64,000 nucleotides of DNA from Boswellia sacra (Eukaryota > Streptophyta > Magnoliopsida > Sapindales > Burseraceae). Below, one piece after another: positions 1-11,654 of the stretch (position 1 is its first letter; each line of letters opens with the position of its first letter). A program made the translations under genes and the position numbers. The notes under the pieces were generated by a model. The model was not told the origin of the DNA and searched no databases. It worked only from the letters and a program-made list of their open reading frames with translations. Location: positions 59,911-123,910 of the forward strand of contig SNVD02015921.1 in the NCBI GenBank assembly GCA_013180625.2, written 5' to 3'.

Positions 1-2148
1 TAACCAGCTTGGAAAATTCAGGCCCAGCTTCAATGGGCCTAGCACTTTGCTATGTCTAGAATTACCTAACAAAAACATGAAAAATGCTTTTAGCGGCAAA
101 GACTGACTGAAACTGAAAGCAGACTCGAATTGCCAAATTCATGAAGCAGTTACGTGAAGAAGGGTTGAGGAAGCCAATTCTAATTCGTGACGGAGAGTTT
201 TCTGATTTGTAAAGCCAGTAAAAAATTAGTTCAACATTGACCAAGTTTAGAGACTATTTTGAATTTTTGGTAGATTCACTATTTTCTTTAATTACCTAAC
301 CAAATTGAATTTAAGAGATAAATTAATACTTTTCCAGTTTGTCGGTAGACACACTAAAAATACGTAGTTGGTGAGTTTCTCTTGTCAACTCGTCATTATT
401 AGCCAGTAATCTTTGACAAGCTCATCTCAAATAAGTTGATTTATACTATAGTAACAAGTTGTATGATATTAAAATCATGTTATGTAAATCATATTTTATA
501 TATTCATATATGTCGTATTAAACCCTTACATTCTGCTTACAAGCATGTAATTAAGTAAATGTAAGTTTACAGTCTTATATGGATAATTGAGTGCAGCTAG
601 CTCTGGACTGTCTTTGAGTCTTTGGCAAATATACTCCTATATATACTACTAAGTTAACTGTTAAGTTGTGTAGATTTAATCTATATAACTTGATGTGATA
701 CAAAAATATTGAATGAGTGGTTATTCATATTATTTATTAAAATAATTTTAATTTTACTCTTCGTTGCATAGAACTCATAATAATTTTATTTTAACATTTT
801 CTCAGAAGAAAATAATCACAAACATGTATTTTAGTATATAAACAACAGTTTTTTCTATCCTTTTTTTTAGTTAATTATTTAAATTTGCTTCTAACAAATA
901 TTTTATGGGTCTTCTGTAGATTATTTATATTCCAATTATCAACGAAGAATTTATTTTATTTCAAGTTGAGCTTAGAATTTATGTAGAAATGAATTAAGTT
1001 ATTCACTTAAATATAAGATGAGAACAAATTAGTTGTTTCATAAAAACAATGATTTTACAAAAAGTAAAAAAAAAAAAAATTGAGCTCTTTTGGAGACATG
1101 ATGCATTGTACTTGAACATTAATTAATTAGAACAAACTGTATACGCTAAAAAGCTTGTTTATATTGTAAACTCAGGCCTTCGAGATATATGTATCTGATT
1201 CCATGGGAAATTTCATAGCATTCTAAATTTGTTAGGTACCTTAAATAATTCAAGTTTTCAGATACAACAATATTATCAAACAATTTCTAAAATTGATCTC
1301 TCTTTATTCAAAAATATGGAACCATTCATGGCTAATTTCTAAAATCATAAACTTTCCATATTTAAACTAGAAATAAAGGCAAATAAATGTGCCAAATTTT
1401 ATAAATTTTGAGATCTATAGGTACTTCAAACAAGTTTCACAAAACTGATCCCGTACAGGAAACTAAAAAGTTCTAATATTGCATAGCCATCCTAAAAAGT
1501 TCATAATAACTTAAGTACTCCACATTTTTTAGTGAAATCATTTTTAAACAAACTCGATTTCAATTTTTATTAATAAAATAGACAATAACTAGTCTATATA
1601 GCTTAAAAATTTTGAAACTTAAATGATTCCTCCTCTTCAAACAACACTCATTTTTTGCCTCTTCACTATTCTTCCACTCCCCTCTCAACACCCGTCACTT
1701 ATTTTTCCTTTCTCTTTGTTTTCTATTGTTTTTCCTCATTTACGTTAAGGTACTAATGGGCTGGATATTAAAATAATTAAAAAGGAATAAAGCCTACGTA
1801 TTTAGGAAGGTAGGGCGGGAGATAAAATTTTTGTTCCCTGATAATAGCTTTTATAAAATTCAATGTTGGTCGCAGTTTCGAAAATAAATCAATGGGAATA
1901 GTGGCAGTTTTTGTAAATTGACTGGAACTTTGTTATTTATGAGCCTGGGCTACGGCCCGGCCTAGCTCTCACGTAAGTCTGCCCTGGTTCTGGACTTTAT
2001 TGTTTCTTGTGTATTACGTCAATTGACTCCAGACCTGTTGTTTCTTGCGTATACGTTCAATTGACTTCAGTGCATGTTGAATAGTGTCATTAATCTCCTA
2101 CATAAATTTGGCCTCATGCTTAATGCATTTCTCAGCAAGAAAGCTAAA
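1..2148. other. Upstream flank of GH5 copy A, duplicated
   Basis: No gene is supported here. From its first bases this AT-rich stretch aligns by eye with about 13062-15058, the flank of GH5 copy B (for example the words around ccagcttggaaaattcagg, at 4 and 13061). It is therefore the left part of a tandem duplication whose left edge lies outside the window. The two flanks differ by several insertions, such as extra sequence near 1480-1960 in this copy and near 14166-14270 in the other. Confidence 0.75.
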
Positions 2149-3408
2149 ATGGCTTATCACTTTTGCATGAACGTTCTCTTGCCTTTCTACCTTCTTTCAT
2201 GTGTTCCCTTTCTTTCCCATGCAGAAATCAATTTGCCACTTAAGGCTGTGAATCTAGGAAATTGGCTTGTCACAGAAGGCTGGATGAAACCTTCCCGCTT
2301 TCAACACATACCCAATAAAGATCTTTTGGTACTGTAGAGTATATTATCCATGGATCATGTTGTGATCAACAACTTACTTAGGCGCTTAGCTTAACCATGT
2401 ATTTCTTAGATCAGGATCACTTTGTTACTTGGAAAACTAAATGCTTCTTTACAAAAAATTTATTTTTATTGCTATTCTCCACTTTAAAAATTATGTTTGT
2501 TTCTATAGACTACTGGTCGACCGTGGAGCTACCCTATGGTCCTAGGAGACTCTGACCTCCACAGGCCAAAAAAAATTACGTACAAGAAGTTAATTTTTTT
2601 ACTTTAGCCTTCCTATTCTTATTTTTCTATTTGGCCCCCTTTAAAGGCTCACATTCATATTCCATACATGTTGCATGCTTCACTTTGGGAATTCTAAGAG
2701 TCATTATATGTTTTTGTGCAGGATGGAACTCATGTTCAACTTATGTCTACAAAGCTGCAGAGGTTTCTCAGCTTAGAAAATGGACGTGGAGCCAATGTTG
2801 TAGCCAATCAACCCTCGGCCTCAGGCTGGGAAACCTTCAGGGTTTGGTTTTTTATCATATTTACAACAAATGTGTAGTTATCTTCAATTTCCAGCTCCTT
2901 TACCAATATAAGCCCCTTTTCTATACATTATGCAGCTGTGGAGGATTAACGAGACATTTTTCAATCTAAGACTGTTTAACAAGCAGTTTCTGGGATTGGA
3001 GAATCAAGGGCAAGGAAAGAAAATAGTCGCTGTTTCAAATTCACCAGGAGACTCAGAGACATTTGAGCTTATAAGAAACGATAATCCAAATAAAGTTCTA
3101 TTAAAAATCAAAGCAAATAATGGATTATATCTCCAGGTAATTCATCTGCGTTACAGATATGTATCGCTGTACCAATACGTTAATTACCAGTTAATAGTAA
3201 AGTTCACTGGTGTAAGTGCTAAAATCTAGCAGAAGACTTTGGTACATGTAAAGTTGTCTCACATTCTTAGTGACACTAGGTTACTAGCATCTATTTTGAC
3301 GTTAAGTGTGCCAAGGACTCTTGATCTTGATGCGAGTCAATTACTCTTTTTTTTTTTTAAATTTAATATTGGGCTTAGCAACTTGGTGTTTTGGGGACAG
3401 CATCTTTG

Positions 3409-3980
3409 TGTTGGAGTATTGGCTCTTTAGCCAATGCTATAAGCAATGTGAGGGATCCCACATTGCTCAAATAGAAATACTTGGGACTCTTTTGGGCTTA
3501 TAAAAGAAGCCAAGTAGGAGAGTTATGAGTGTACCAAGTGAAATATCCTCCACCCTCCTCTATTTGTAAGGTCTCACATATAAGACCTCATAGTTTAAGG
3601 GCCTTTCATTAAGGACCTTAAAGTTTGTAATATTTGTTTTTTCCCCCTTTTGTTTTGGGTATTTGTAGTATTGCCCAATTGTTTGGGTAATTACATTTTG
3701 GCTCAACTATTTGGGTAATTGCAGTTTGGCCCAATAGTTGTGGTATTTGTATTGTGACCCAAAAGTTTGTAATTCTCTTTGAAGATAGTGGAAAGTTTAT
3801 TCAGCGGCGCTCGAGGACGTAGGTACTAATACCGAACCTCGTTAGATCCTGGTGTGTTTTCTATTTCTGCATTGTGGTTGATTTGTTGCCTCTTTTGTTG
3901 CTATTATATTCAAATCTGGCATAGTTGTGTTGTGCATTTTGGGTTATTCTGTTGGTTATCGCTTCCGCTTGTGAATAACA
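3409..3980 (+). repeat. 5' LTR of copia element 1
   Basis: It begins TGTTGGAG and ends AATAACA. A TATA-like TATAAAAG lies at about 3499-3506, 40 bases after the word TCCCACATTG. It is nearly identical to 8237-8808. Confidence 0.93.
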
Positions 3981-3982
3981 AT

Positions 3983-3994
3983 TGGTATCAGAGC
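3983..3994 (+). promoter_or_regulatory. Primer-binding site of copia element 1
   Basis: TGGTATCAGAGC, complementary to the 3' end of plant initiator Met-tRNA, lies two bases after the 5' LTR. Confidence 0.9.
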
Positions 3995-4145
3995 CGAAGG
4001 TTTTGGGTAGTTAGTGGCTATTTCATTGAAGCATTTACTACTGTTCTGAGCTATTGATTTTGGATTGTTAGTTATTGAATATAATAGTTTGTTGGAGCTT
4101 GGTTATTAGTGATTTGTGTATCGAGCTTATTTGTGAGAGGTAGTA

Positions 4146-7100
4146 ATGGCATCATCGTCAACTGTACTTGAGAAGACAGTGACTGTGACAAATGCAAAAA
4201 TATATGTTGAAAAATTTGATGGTCGAAATAATTTCGGCTTATGGCAGAGTGAGGTGTTGGACGGGTTGTATCAGCAAGATTTGGATATTGTTCTGGAAAA
4301 AACAAAACCAGAAGATATCAGTGCAAGAGATTGGGACAGGCTGAATATAAAAGCTTGTGGGTTGATCCGCTCTTGCTTGTGTAGAGAACAAAAGTATCCG
4401 TTCACTAAGGAGACATCTGCAAACAAATTGTGGAAGGCGCTGAAAAACAAATATATGAAGAAAAGCAATGAGAATCGGCTGTACCTATTGAAGAGATTGT
4501 TCCGTTTCCAGTTGAAACCAGGTACGAGCATCAGTTCTCATATTGATGAGTTTAATAAGTTTATTGCTGATTTGTTAAACTTAGATGAAACCTTCAAAGA
4601 TGAAATTAAGGCTATGCTATTGATTGGCTCACTTCCGGATGAATTAGATCATTATGCATTACTCTTATCCATGGGAAAGATAAACTTTCTTTTGAAGAAG
4701 TCTGTTCTGCTTTGTTGAATTATGAAATTCGTAAGAAAGATCAAAGGGAACATAGGGATGAGTCAGTAGATGCATTGACAGTGAGAGGGCGTAGTCATAG
4801 TAGGAAACCAGGAAAAGGGGAAAATCTTTGTCGAGGGGTAGATTAGAAAAAGATGAGTGTGCCTTTTGTCGTGAGAAAGGGCATTGGAAGAAAGATTGTC
4901 CTAAGTTGAAAAAGAAAGATAAGGGCAAGGCTGTTTCTGATGCATGTGTTGTTGAGCGTGAGGATGATAGTGATTCAGATATTTGTCTAGTTGGTCATCC
5001 ATCCACTTCTGTTTCTGATGAGTGGATTATGGATTCGGGTTGTACTTATCATATGTGTCCACATCGGGATTGGTTCTTTCAGTTTGAACAGCTTGATTGT
5101 GGAGTTGTGTATATGGGCAATGATGATATTTGCCATACTGCTGGGATAGGTTCGATCCGATTGAGGAATCATGATGGACTGACTAGAGTTCTGACAGATG
5201 TTCGGTATGTACCGAAGTTGAAGAAGAATCTCATCTCTTTGGGAGCCTTAGAATCTAAAGGCTGTGGTATATCTATTCGATGGTATTCTGAGGGTCACTT
5301 CAGGCGCTCTTGTGGTATTGAAAGGCACTAGGAGGAACAACTTGTATTACTATAATGGTAGTACGGTTATTGGATCAGCGTGCTATGGTTTCTGATAATG
5401 ATACAGATTCAGAGATCACGAGACTGTGGCATATGCGTTTGGGACATGCAGGTGAGAAAGCCTTATTCAGTTTGGTGAAACGAGGCTTATTGAAAGGTGC
5501 AAAGACTGCAAGCTGGATTTTTGTGAGCATTGTGTTCTGGAAAGCAGAAGAGAGTGAAATTTGGCATCGCTATTCATAATACTAAGGGTATTCTTGATTA
5601 TGTTCACTCAGATGTGTGGGGACCTACCAAAACCGCATCGATGGGAGGTAGGCACTACTTTGTTACTTTTGTTGATGACTTTTCCAGAAGAACTTGGGTG
5701 TACTGTTTGAAATCAAAAGATGATGTACTTCGTGTTTTCCTTAAATGAAAAAGATGATTGAGACACAGACTGGCAAGAAGATCAAGCATCTCAGAACAGA
5801 TAATGGTGGTGAGTATTGCAGTGATCAGTTTTTGAAATTGTGTCAAGATGAAGGTATTGTACGTCATTTTACTGTTAGAGGTACACCACAGCAGAATGGG
5901 GTGGCAGAACGCATGAACCGGACATTGCTGGAGAAAGTTCGGTGTATGTTATCCAATGCTGGGTTGGGCAAAGAGTTTTGGGCTGAGGCTGTGACTTATG
6001 CGTGTCATCTCATTAATCGTCTACCTCAGCTGCTATTGGTGATAGAACTCCATTGGAGGTATGGTCTGGACAACCTGTTTCTGATTATGATTCTTTACAT
6101 GTTTTTGGTTCCACTGCATATTATCATGTGAAAGAATCTAAGCTGGATCCTAGAGCCAAGAAAGCGATTTTCTTGGGATTTGCTTCGGGAGTGAAAGGAT
6201 ATCGTCTATGGTGTCCTAGTTCGAGGAAGATTGTATCCAGTCGAGATGTGACATTTGATGAGTCTTCAATGTTGAAGAAATCAGAAAACCAGACAAAGGT
6301 GAATGGTACTCCACAGCAGGTGGAGCATACTCAGCAGCAGGTGGAGTTTGAAACGACGACATTGAACCCAGTTAGATCTGTTGAGACAGATGATGGTACT
6401 CCTGTGACAGAGGGAGATTTGGGAGATGATGGTGAGGGTTCTACTCAGGAACCTCAACAGCAACAAGAATCTATTGCAATTGATAGGCCAAGACGTGAGA
6501 TTCGCAGACCTGCTCGATTTGCTGATATGGTGGCCTATGCACTTCCAATTGTAGATGCTGATGTTCCTTCCACTTATAGAGAGGCAGTCAGATGTTCTGA
6601 AGTTGATGAGTGGAAGACAGCTATGAGCGAAGAGATGCAGTCTCTTCAGAAGAATGAAACTTGGGAGCTAGCTCAACTACCGAAGGGTAAAAAGGCAATT
6701 GGGTGCAAATGGGTATATGCAAAGAAAGATGGATTTCCTGACAAGAATGACATCCGCTACAAGGCAAGGTTGGTGGCTAAAGGCTACGCTCAGAGGGAAG
6801 GAATTGACTACAATGAGGTATTTTCTCCAGTTGTGAAACATTCTTCTATTAGAATTTTGTTGGCCTTGGTAGCTCAGATGAATATGGAACTAGTTCAATT
6901 GATGTAAAAACTGCATTTTTACATGGTGACTTGGAAGAGGAATCTATATGACTCAGCCAGAGGGATTCAGAGTTGCTGGTAAGGAAAACTTGGTTTGTAA
7001 ACTGAAAAGATCGCTTTATGGTTTGAAGCAATCTCCCAGACAGTGGTATAAGCGATTTGATCGGTTTATGATGGGTCAGAGGTACACAAGAAGCAAATTT

Positions 7101-8135
7101 GATAATTGTGTATATTTTCGGAGGCTACGTGATGGTTCTTTCATTTATCTACTCTTGTATGTTGATGATATGTTGATAGCTTCGACGAATGTCGAAGAAA
7201 TTGCAAAGTTGAAGACTCAGTTGAATCGAGAGTTTGAGATGAAAGATTTGGGTGAAGCTAAGAAGATACTAGGCATGGAGATTAGCAGAGATAGAGGGAG
7301 AAGCAAGATTTGTTTGACTCAGAAGCAGTATCTGAAGAAGGTATTACAGCAGTTTGGCATTACAGAGCAGTCAAAACCTGTAAGTACCCCACTTGCTCCT
7401 CATATGAAGCTCAGTGCATCTTTATCTCCTAGTACAGATGAGGAACGAGAGTATATGTCTCGAGTTCCGTATGCTAATGCAGTTGATAGCCTGATGTATG
7501 CCATGGTATGTACGAGACCCGATATTTCACATGCAGTTGGAGTTGTGAGCAGGTATATGCATGATCCTGGTAAAGGACATTGGCAAGCAGTGAAATGGAT
7601 TCTACGGTATTTGTTGAGAACCGTAGATGTTGGCTTAGTGTTTGAGAGAGATGATACATGTGGTCAGTATGCTATTGGTTATGTTGATTCAGATTATGCT
7701 GGTGATTTGGATAAACGTCGGTCGACAACCGGTTATGTGTTTACTCTTACAAGAGCACCAGTGAGTTGGAAGTCTACTTTACAGTCTACAGTAGCTTTGT
7801 CTACTACAGAGGCAGAGTATATGGCTATGACAGAGGCTGTGAAGGAAGCTATTTGGTTACAGGGATTGCTGGATGAATTGGGACTTGGGCAGAAGAAGAT
7901 CACTCTTTATTCTGACAGTCAGAGTGCTATCCACTTAGCGAAGAATCCAGTGTTCCATGTTCGTACGAAGCATATTGATGTTCGGTATCATTTTGTGCGG
8001 GAGATCATTGATGAAGGGAGAATCTTACTTCAGAAGATTGGGACTGCCGAGAATCCCGCAGATATGTTGACTAAGGTTGTGACAGCGATCAAGTTCAGTC
8101 ATTGTTTGGACTTGATCAACATTGTGCCTGTTTGA
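4146..8135 (+). pseudogene. gag-pol polyprotein of copia element 1, frameshifted
   Basis: The polyprotein starts at the ATG at 4146. Gag occupies about 4146-4920, with a CCHC zinc knuckle (CAFCREKGHWKKDC) near 4858-4900. The aspartic protease motif WIMDSGCTYH is at about 5023. GAG-pre-integrase lies near 5420-5560 and the integrase core from about 5590 to 6130. Reverse transcriptase spans about 6590-7400, with the YVDDM active site near 7158. RNase H lies near 7680-8000, and the frame ends at 8135. The correct frame changes near 4675, 4815, 5278, 5513, 5540, 5743, 6024, 6901 and 6944. I saw no base-substitution stop codon inside the frames; almost every break looks like the loss of one base, often in a short run. 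The element could be genuinely dead, or the reference could carry indel errors here. Confidence 0.88.
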
Positions 8136-8225
8136 CCGCGCCATTGGGCGCATTTGGAGGCGTTGCTGCTGTGATAGAGAATATGGGAAAAAGAAGAGTA
8201 TTGTGGTGGATTGGCTAAATCGCCA

Positions 8226-8236
8226 AGGTGGAGAAT
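8226..8236 (+). other. Polypurine tract of copia element 1
   Basis: A purine-rich stretch (AGGTGGAGAAT) directly abuts the 3' LTR, where plus-strand DNA synthesis is primed in LTR retrotransposons. Confidence 0.6.
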
Positions 8237-8808
8237 TGTTGGAGTATTGGCTCTTTAGCCAATGCTATAAGCAATGTGAGGGATCCCACATTGCTCAAAT
8301 AGAAATACTTGGGACTCCTTTGGGCTTATAAAAGAAGCCAAGTAGGAGAGTTATGAGTGTACCAAGTGAAATATCCTCCACCCCCCTCTATTTGTAAGGT
8401 CTCACATATAAGACCTCATAGTTTAAGGGCCTTTCATTAAGGACCTTAAAGTTTGTAATATTTGTTTTTTCCCCCTTTTGTTTTGGGTATTTGTAGTATT
8501 GCCCAATTGTTTGGGTAATTACATTTTGGCTCAACTATTTGGGTAATTGCAGTTTGGCCCAATAGTTGTGGTATTTGTATTGTGGCCCAAAAGTTTGTAA
8601 TTCTCTTTGAAGATAGTGGAAAGTTTCTTCAGCGGCGCCCGAGGACGTAGGTACTAATACCGAACCTCGTTAAATCCTGGTGTGTATTCTATTTCTACAT
8701 TGTGGTTGATTTGTTGCCTCTTTTGTTGCTATTATATTCAAATCTGGCATAGTTGTGTTGTGCATTTTGGGTTATTCTGTTGGTTATCGCTTCCGCTTGT
8801 GCATAACA
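8237..8808 (+). repeat. 3' LTR of copia element 1
   Basis: It is 572 bp, starts TGTTGGAG and ends GCATAACA. It differs from the 5' LTR at about nine positions by eye and is followed by the target duplication CTTTG. Confidence 0.93.
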
Positions 8809-9866
8809 CTTTGTTCAGTAAATTGAGGCTTAAGCAGCCTTGGATTATAGTCCACATCCACATGCTCTCCGAGGCCCAGCAACCGTTGTTTAATTGTATT
8901 AAGCCAATTCATTCATTTTTTACTGACTTCAATTGTGACTCTATGCATTGCGCTTCTACGTTGCAATTAGGCGCAAGCAGAGACTCTAGTAACTGCAGAT
9001 TTTGGCGGCAAAGGCTGGGAGGAAGATAACCCATCCGTCTTCCAACTGAAGATTGTCCGAACCATACAAGGTGAATACCAAATCACAAACGGTTATGGCC
9101 CAGATAGAGCCCCTCAAATCATGCAGGCAAGATTGTTTATGTACAATACAAACAGGATAAATATCATTTATAAGCCAGCAAGTTAACATCTACAGCAAAA
9201 TTGCCTAATGTTTCATAAATATATCAATTTCAGGAGCATTGGAACACTTACATCACTGAGGAGGATTTCAGGTTCATGTCAGCCAATGGTCTGAATGCTG
9301 CCAGGATTCCAGTAGGATGGTGGATAGCACATGATCCTAAGCCACCAAAGCCTTTTGTTGGGGGCTCCTTGAAAGCCTTAGACGATGCTTTTAAATGGGC
9401 AGAGTAAGTAGCAATAAGAAATTTCCTAGCTAGGCTAGCAATTGCTTACAACAATGATTATTTATCCAAATACAAATGCAGGAAATATGGGATGTGGATA
9501 ATAGTAGATCTGCATGCAGCACCAGGCTCACAGAACGGCAATGATCATAGCGCAACAAGAGATGGTTTCCTGGAATGGGGAGATTCCCATATAAAAGATA
9601 CTGTGGCTGTCATAGACTTCCTAGCATCAAGGTTACTAGACTTATTAAAGAATCAGATTCACTCTACTAGTTGTTGCACGCATACTCCCTTGAATTCTGA
9701 AAAATGAATTGTTACTGAGCAGGTACGCCAAGAGTCCTAGTTTTGCAGCAATTGAGCTGATGAATGAGCCTCATGCACCGGATGTTAATTTAGAGACCCT
9801 GAAAAGTTATTATAAAGCAGGCTATGATGCTGTAAGGAAACACACGTCAAGTGCTTATGTAATATT

Positions 9867-10066
9867 TGTTGCAGTGGAGTCCCCATTTGGATAATCCTCA
9901 TTGGGAGTCCCACATTGATTGGTTAAGGGAAGGTCATGGGGCTTATATATGTGACGAGTTACTCCACCTAATAGACTAGTCTTTTGGGCTGGATACTTGC
10001 TCCATATATGGTGGCCCATTTGTTGAAAAAATTATTGTTGTGCGCAAGCGGAAGCAATCCGTAACA
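9867..10066 (+). repeat. 5' LTR of TRIM
   Basis: 200 bp, TGTTGCAG to GTAACA, identical to 10231-10430. It contains TCCCACATTG and a TATA-like GCTTATATATG about 40 bases later. Confidence 0.95.
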
Positions 10067-10068
10067 AG

Positions 10069-10080
10069 TGGTATCAGAGC
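10069..10080 (+). promoter_or_regulatory. Primer-binding site of TRIM
   Basis: TGGTATCAGAGC, complementary to initiator Met-tRNA, sits two bases downstream of the 5' LTR. Confidence 0.9.
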
Positions 10081-10218
10081 CAACCCAAGACAGCAATGTG
10101 TGGACTCGTTTGGTTCAGACAAGGATGGTGTTGATACCCACCGGGGCCTTGTCCTTGTGGAGGATTATCGTTGGTGGTTCAGACAAGGATGGCGCCTACC
10201 ACCGCCGGGGCCTTGTCT

Positions 10219-10229
10219 GAGGAGGGGGA
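10219..10229 (+). other. Polypurine tract of TRIM
   Basis: GAGGAGGGGGA sits one base before the 3' LTR, the expected place and composition for a plus-strand primer. Confidence 0.85.
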
Positions 10230-10230
10230 T

Positions 10231-10430
10231 TGTTGCAGTGGAGTCCCCATTTGGATAATCCTCATTGGGAGTCCCACATTGATTGGTTAAGGGAAGGTCA
10301 TGGGGCTTATATATGTGACGAGTTACTCCACCTAATAGACTAGTCTTTTGGGCTGGATACTTGCTCCATATATGGTGGCCCATTTGTTGAAAAAATTATT
10401 GTTGTGCGCAAGCGGAAGCAATCCGTAACA
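10231..10430 (+). repeat. 3' LTR of TRIM
   Basis: 200 bp, identical to the 5' LTR and followed by the target duplication ATATT. Confidence 0.95.
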
Positions 10431-10932
10431 ATATTTGCCAATCGCTTGGGACCAGCTGATCCCAAGGAACTGCTCGCATTCGCAAAAGGGCTCAGTCGAG
10501 TTGTCATTGATGTACACTATTACAATCTCTTCTGGAAAAATTTTAATTATATGAATGCACAACAGAACATCGATTACATCTATAACAAACGATCTTCTGA
10601 TCTCAGCACTGTCACCACATCCAATAGCTCTCTAAGTTTTGTTGGTAAGTTAATTTATGTTATTTCTTTATATAAAAGGACAATAAAGTGTTAATTATCT
10701 CAAACCTTTTGTCACCATTAACAACTGTCAAAATGACCAATTCGTAGGGGAATGGACTTGCGCATGGACAGTAACCGAAGCATCAACGGGGGAGTATCAG
10801 AGATTTTGTAAAGCTCAACTTGATGTTTACGGGCGTGCCACTTTTGGCTGGGCATATTGGGCTTATAAATGCGATAGTAATCACTGGAGCATCAAGTGGA
10901 TGATTGAGAACAACCATATGAAGCTCACTTGA

Positions 10933-11654
10933 GCCTCAAATGTGATAGTGTAATGGAATAAGGCTTGCAGATTATACATATCTGCGTTTGATAAACGCAT
11001 AAACTTAGAAATCAATATGGAGTTTCAAGCTAGTTGTTCTGATGAAGCTAACCGATATTGTCTCAGCCCACAATATGCTCATAGCAATAAATGACTCCAT
11101 TTTAGTTATATTTTGATGTGATATTGCGAGATTGTCTAGCACCAACTGGCAGAAACCAAGAATACCAATCTTTTCATGAATTTAACTCATCTAATTAATC
11201 ATCAAACTTCCACGATAAAATGTTTATGCAATTTTCTCATAACTGAATATTCATCAAAATCTAATTAACGAATCAATTCTTTGCTTCGCAAACAGGTTTT
11301 CAATTCAACTTATTGAATATATATTGTATTGAACATCTTCGCGGCACCTTTAATGTGGTAAATTACCGTCATTAATCAAATTAAAAGTGGTGATCTCTAA
11401 TCCTTAAACCCCTTAAATACAGAGATAGTCAGGTATTAAGTATCTCATCACCTTTTGCTTGGGTATACATTTATTGAAAAACAAAAGGTTGAGCGTTAAT
11501 TTTAAGAGACATGCTTCAGTATATTTTTACAAAATTTTATTATAAATTTTGTACATGAGTATATAAATATTATAAATAAGCATATAAAAGTTATAAATTG
11601 TAACGATACAATTTCAATATACTCATATAAAAAATTTATATCCTTATGTACAAA
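10933..11654. other. Downstream flank of GH5 copy A
   Basis: No gene is seen. The part up to about 11510 matches 29395-29975 downstream of GH5 copy B, marking the right end of the duplicated unit. After that the two copies diverge. Confidence 0.7.

Larger units (their letters stand above)
3409..8808 (+). mobile_element. Ty1/copia LTR retrotransposon, nearly complete, in intron 3 of GH5 copy A
   Basis: Two 572-bp LTRs starting TG and ending CA enclose a Met-tRNA primer site and a gag-pol region ordered gag, protease, integrase, reverse transcriptase, RNase H, the copia order. The element is flanked by the 5-bp target duplication CTTTG (3404-3408 and 8809-8813). The empty site can be seen in GH5 copy B near 16340. 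The LTRs differ at about nine positions by eye, so insertion is fairly recent. The wording of the protease and integrase segments resembles Tnt1-94-type (Tork lineage) elements; that lineage is inferred from memory of the family. Confidence 0.93.
9867..10430 (+). mobile_element. TRIM (miniature LTR retrotransposon) in exon 7 of GH5 copy A
   Basis: The 564-bp element has two 200-bp LTRs that are identical base for base, TG/CA ends, a Met-tRNA primer site two bases after the 5' LTR and a purine tract just before the 3' LTR. The 164-bp interior has no coding capacity. It contains two diverged copies of a segment that starts GGTTCAGACAAGGATGG and ends GGGGCCTTGTC. The target duplication is ATATT (9862-9866 and 10431-10435). 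The element lies in the coding sequence between the acid/base and nucleophile motifs of the glucosidase. Being non-autonomous, it must borrow enzymes from another LTR element. Confidence 0.95.
2149..10932 (+). pseudogene. GH5 glucan 1,3-beta-glucosidase-like gene, copy A, disrupted by a TRIM
   Basis: This is a plant GH5 exo-beta-1,3-glucanase-like gene, probably for a secreted wall enzyme. Inferred exons are 2149-2328, 2722-2841, 2936-3136, 8971-9126, 9234-9403, 9482-9631, 9723-10644 (containing the TRIM) and 10748-10932. Without the TRIM and one ATATT copy the exons keep frame for about 504 residues, a normal family length. Residues 1-25 look like a signal peptide. Motif VNLGNWLVTEGW follows; a fascin-like segment spans about 61-170 and the GH5 barrel follows. 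ARIPVGWW, LMNEP (likely acid/base Glu, about residue 341) and VGEW (likely nucleophile Glu, about 445) are present. Intron 3 holds a copia element. Intron 4 starts with GC (CAG|GCAAGA). The start is the ATG that precedes the hydrophobic leader. The TRIM brings a TAA at 9892-9894, just after the acid/base motif, so the nucleophile is lost. Which beta-glucan it would cut is not shown by the sequence. Confidence 0.9.

Noticed and set aside
9867..10430. Cassandra-type TRIM
   Set aside because: Cassandra LTRs carry a 5S rRNA-like segment; none is visible here.
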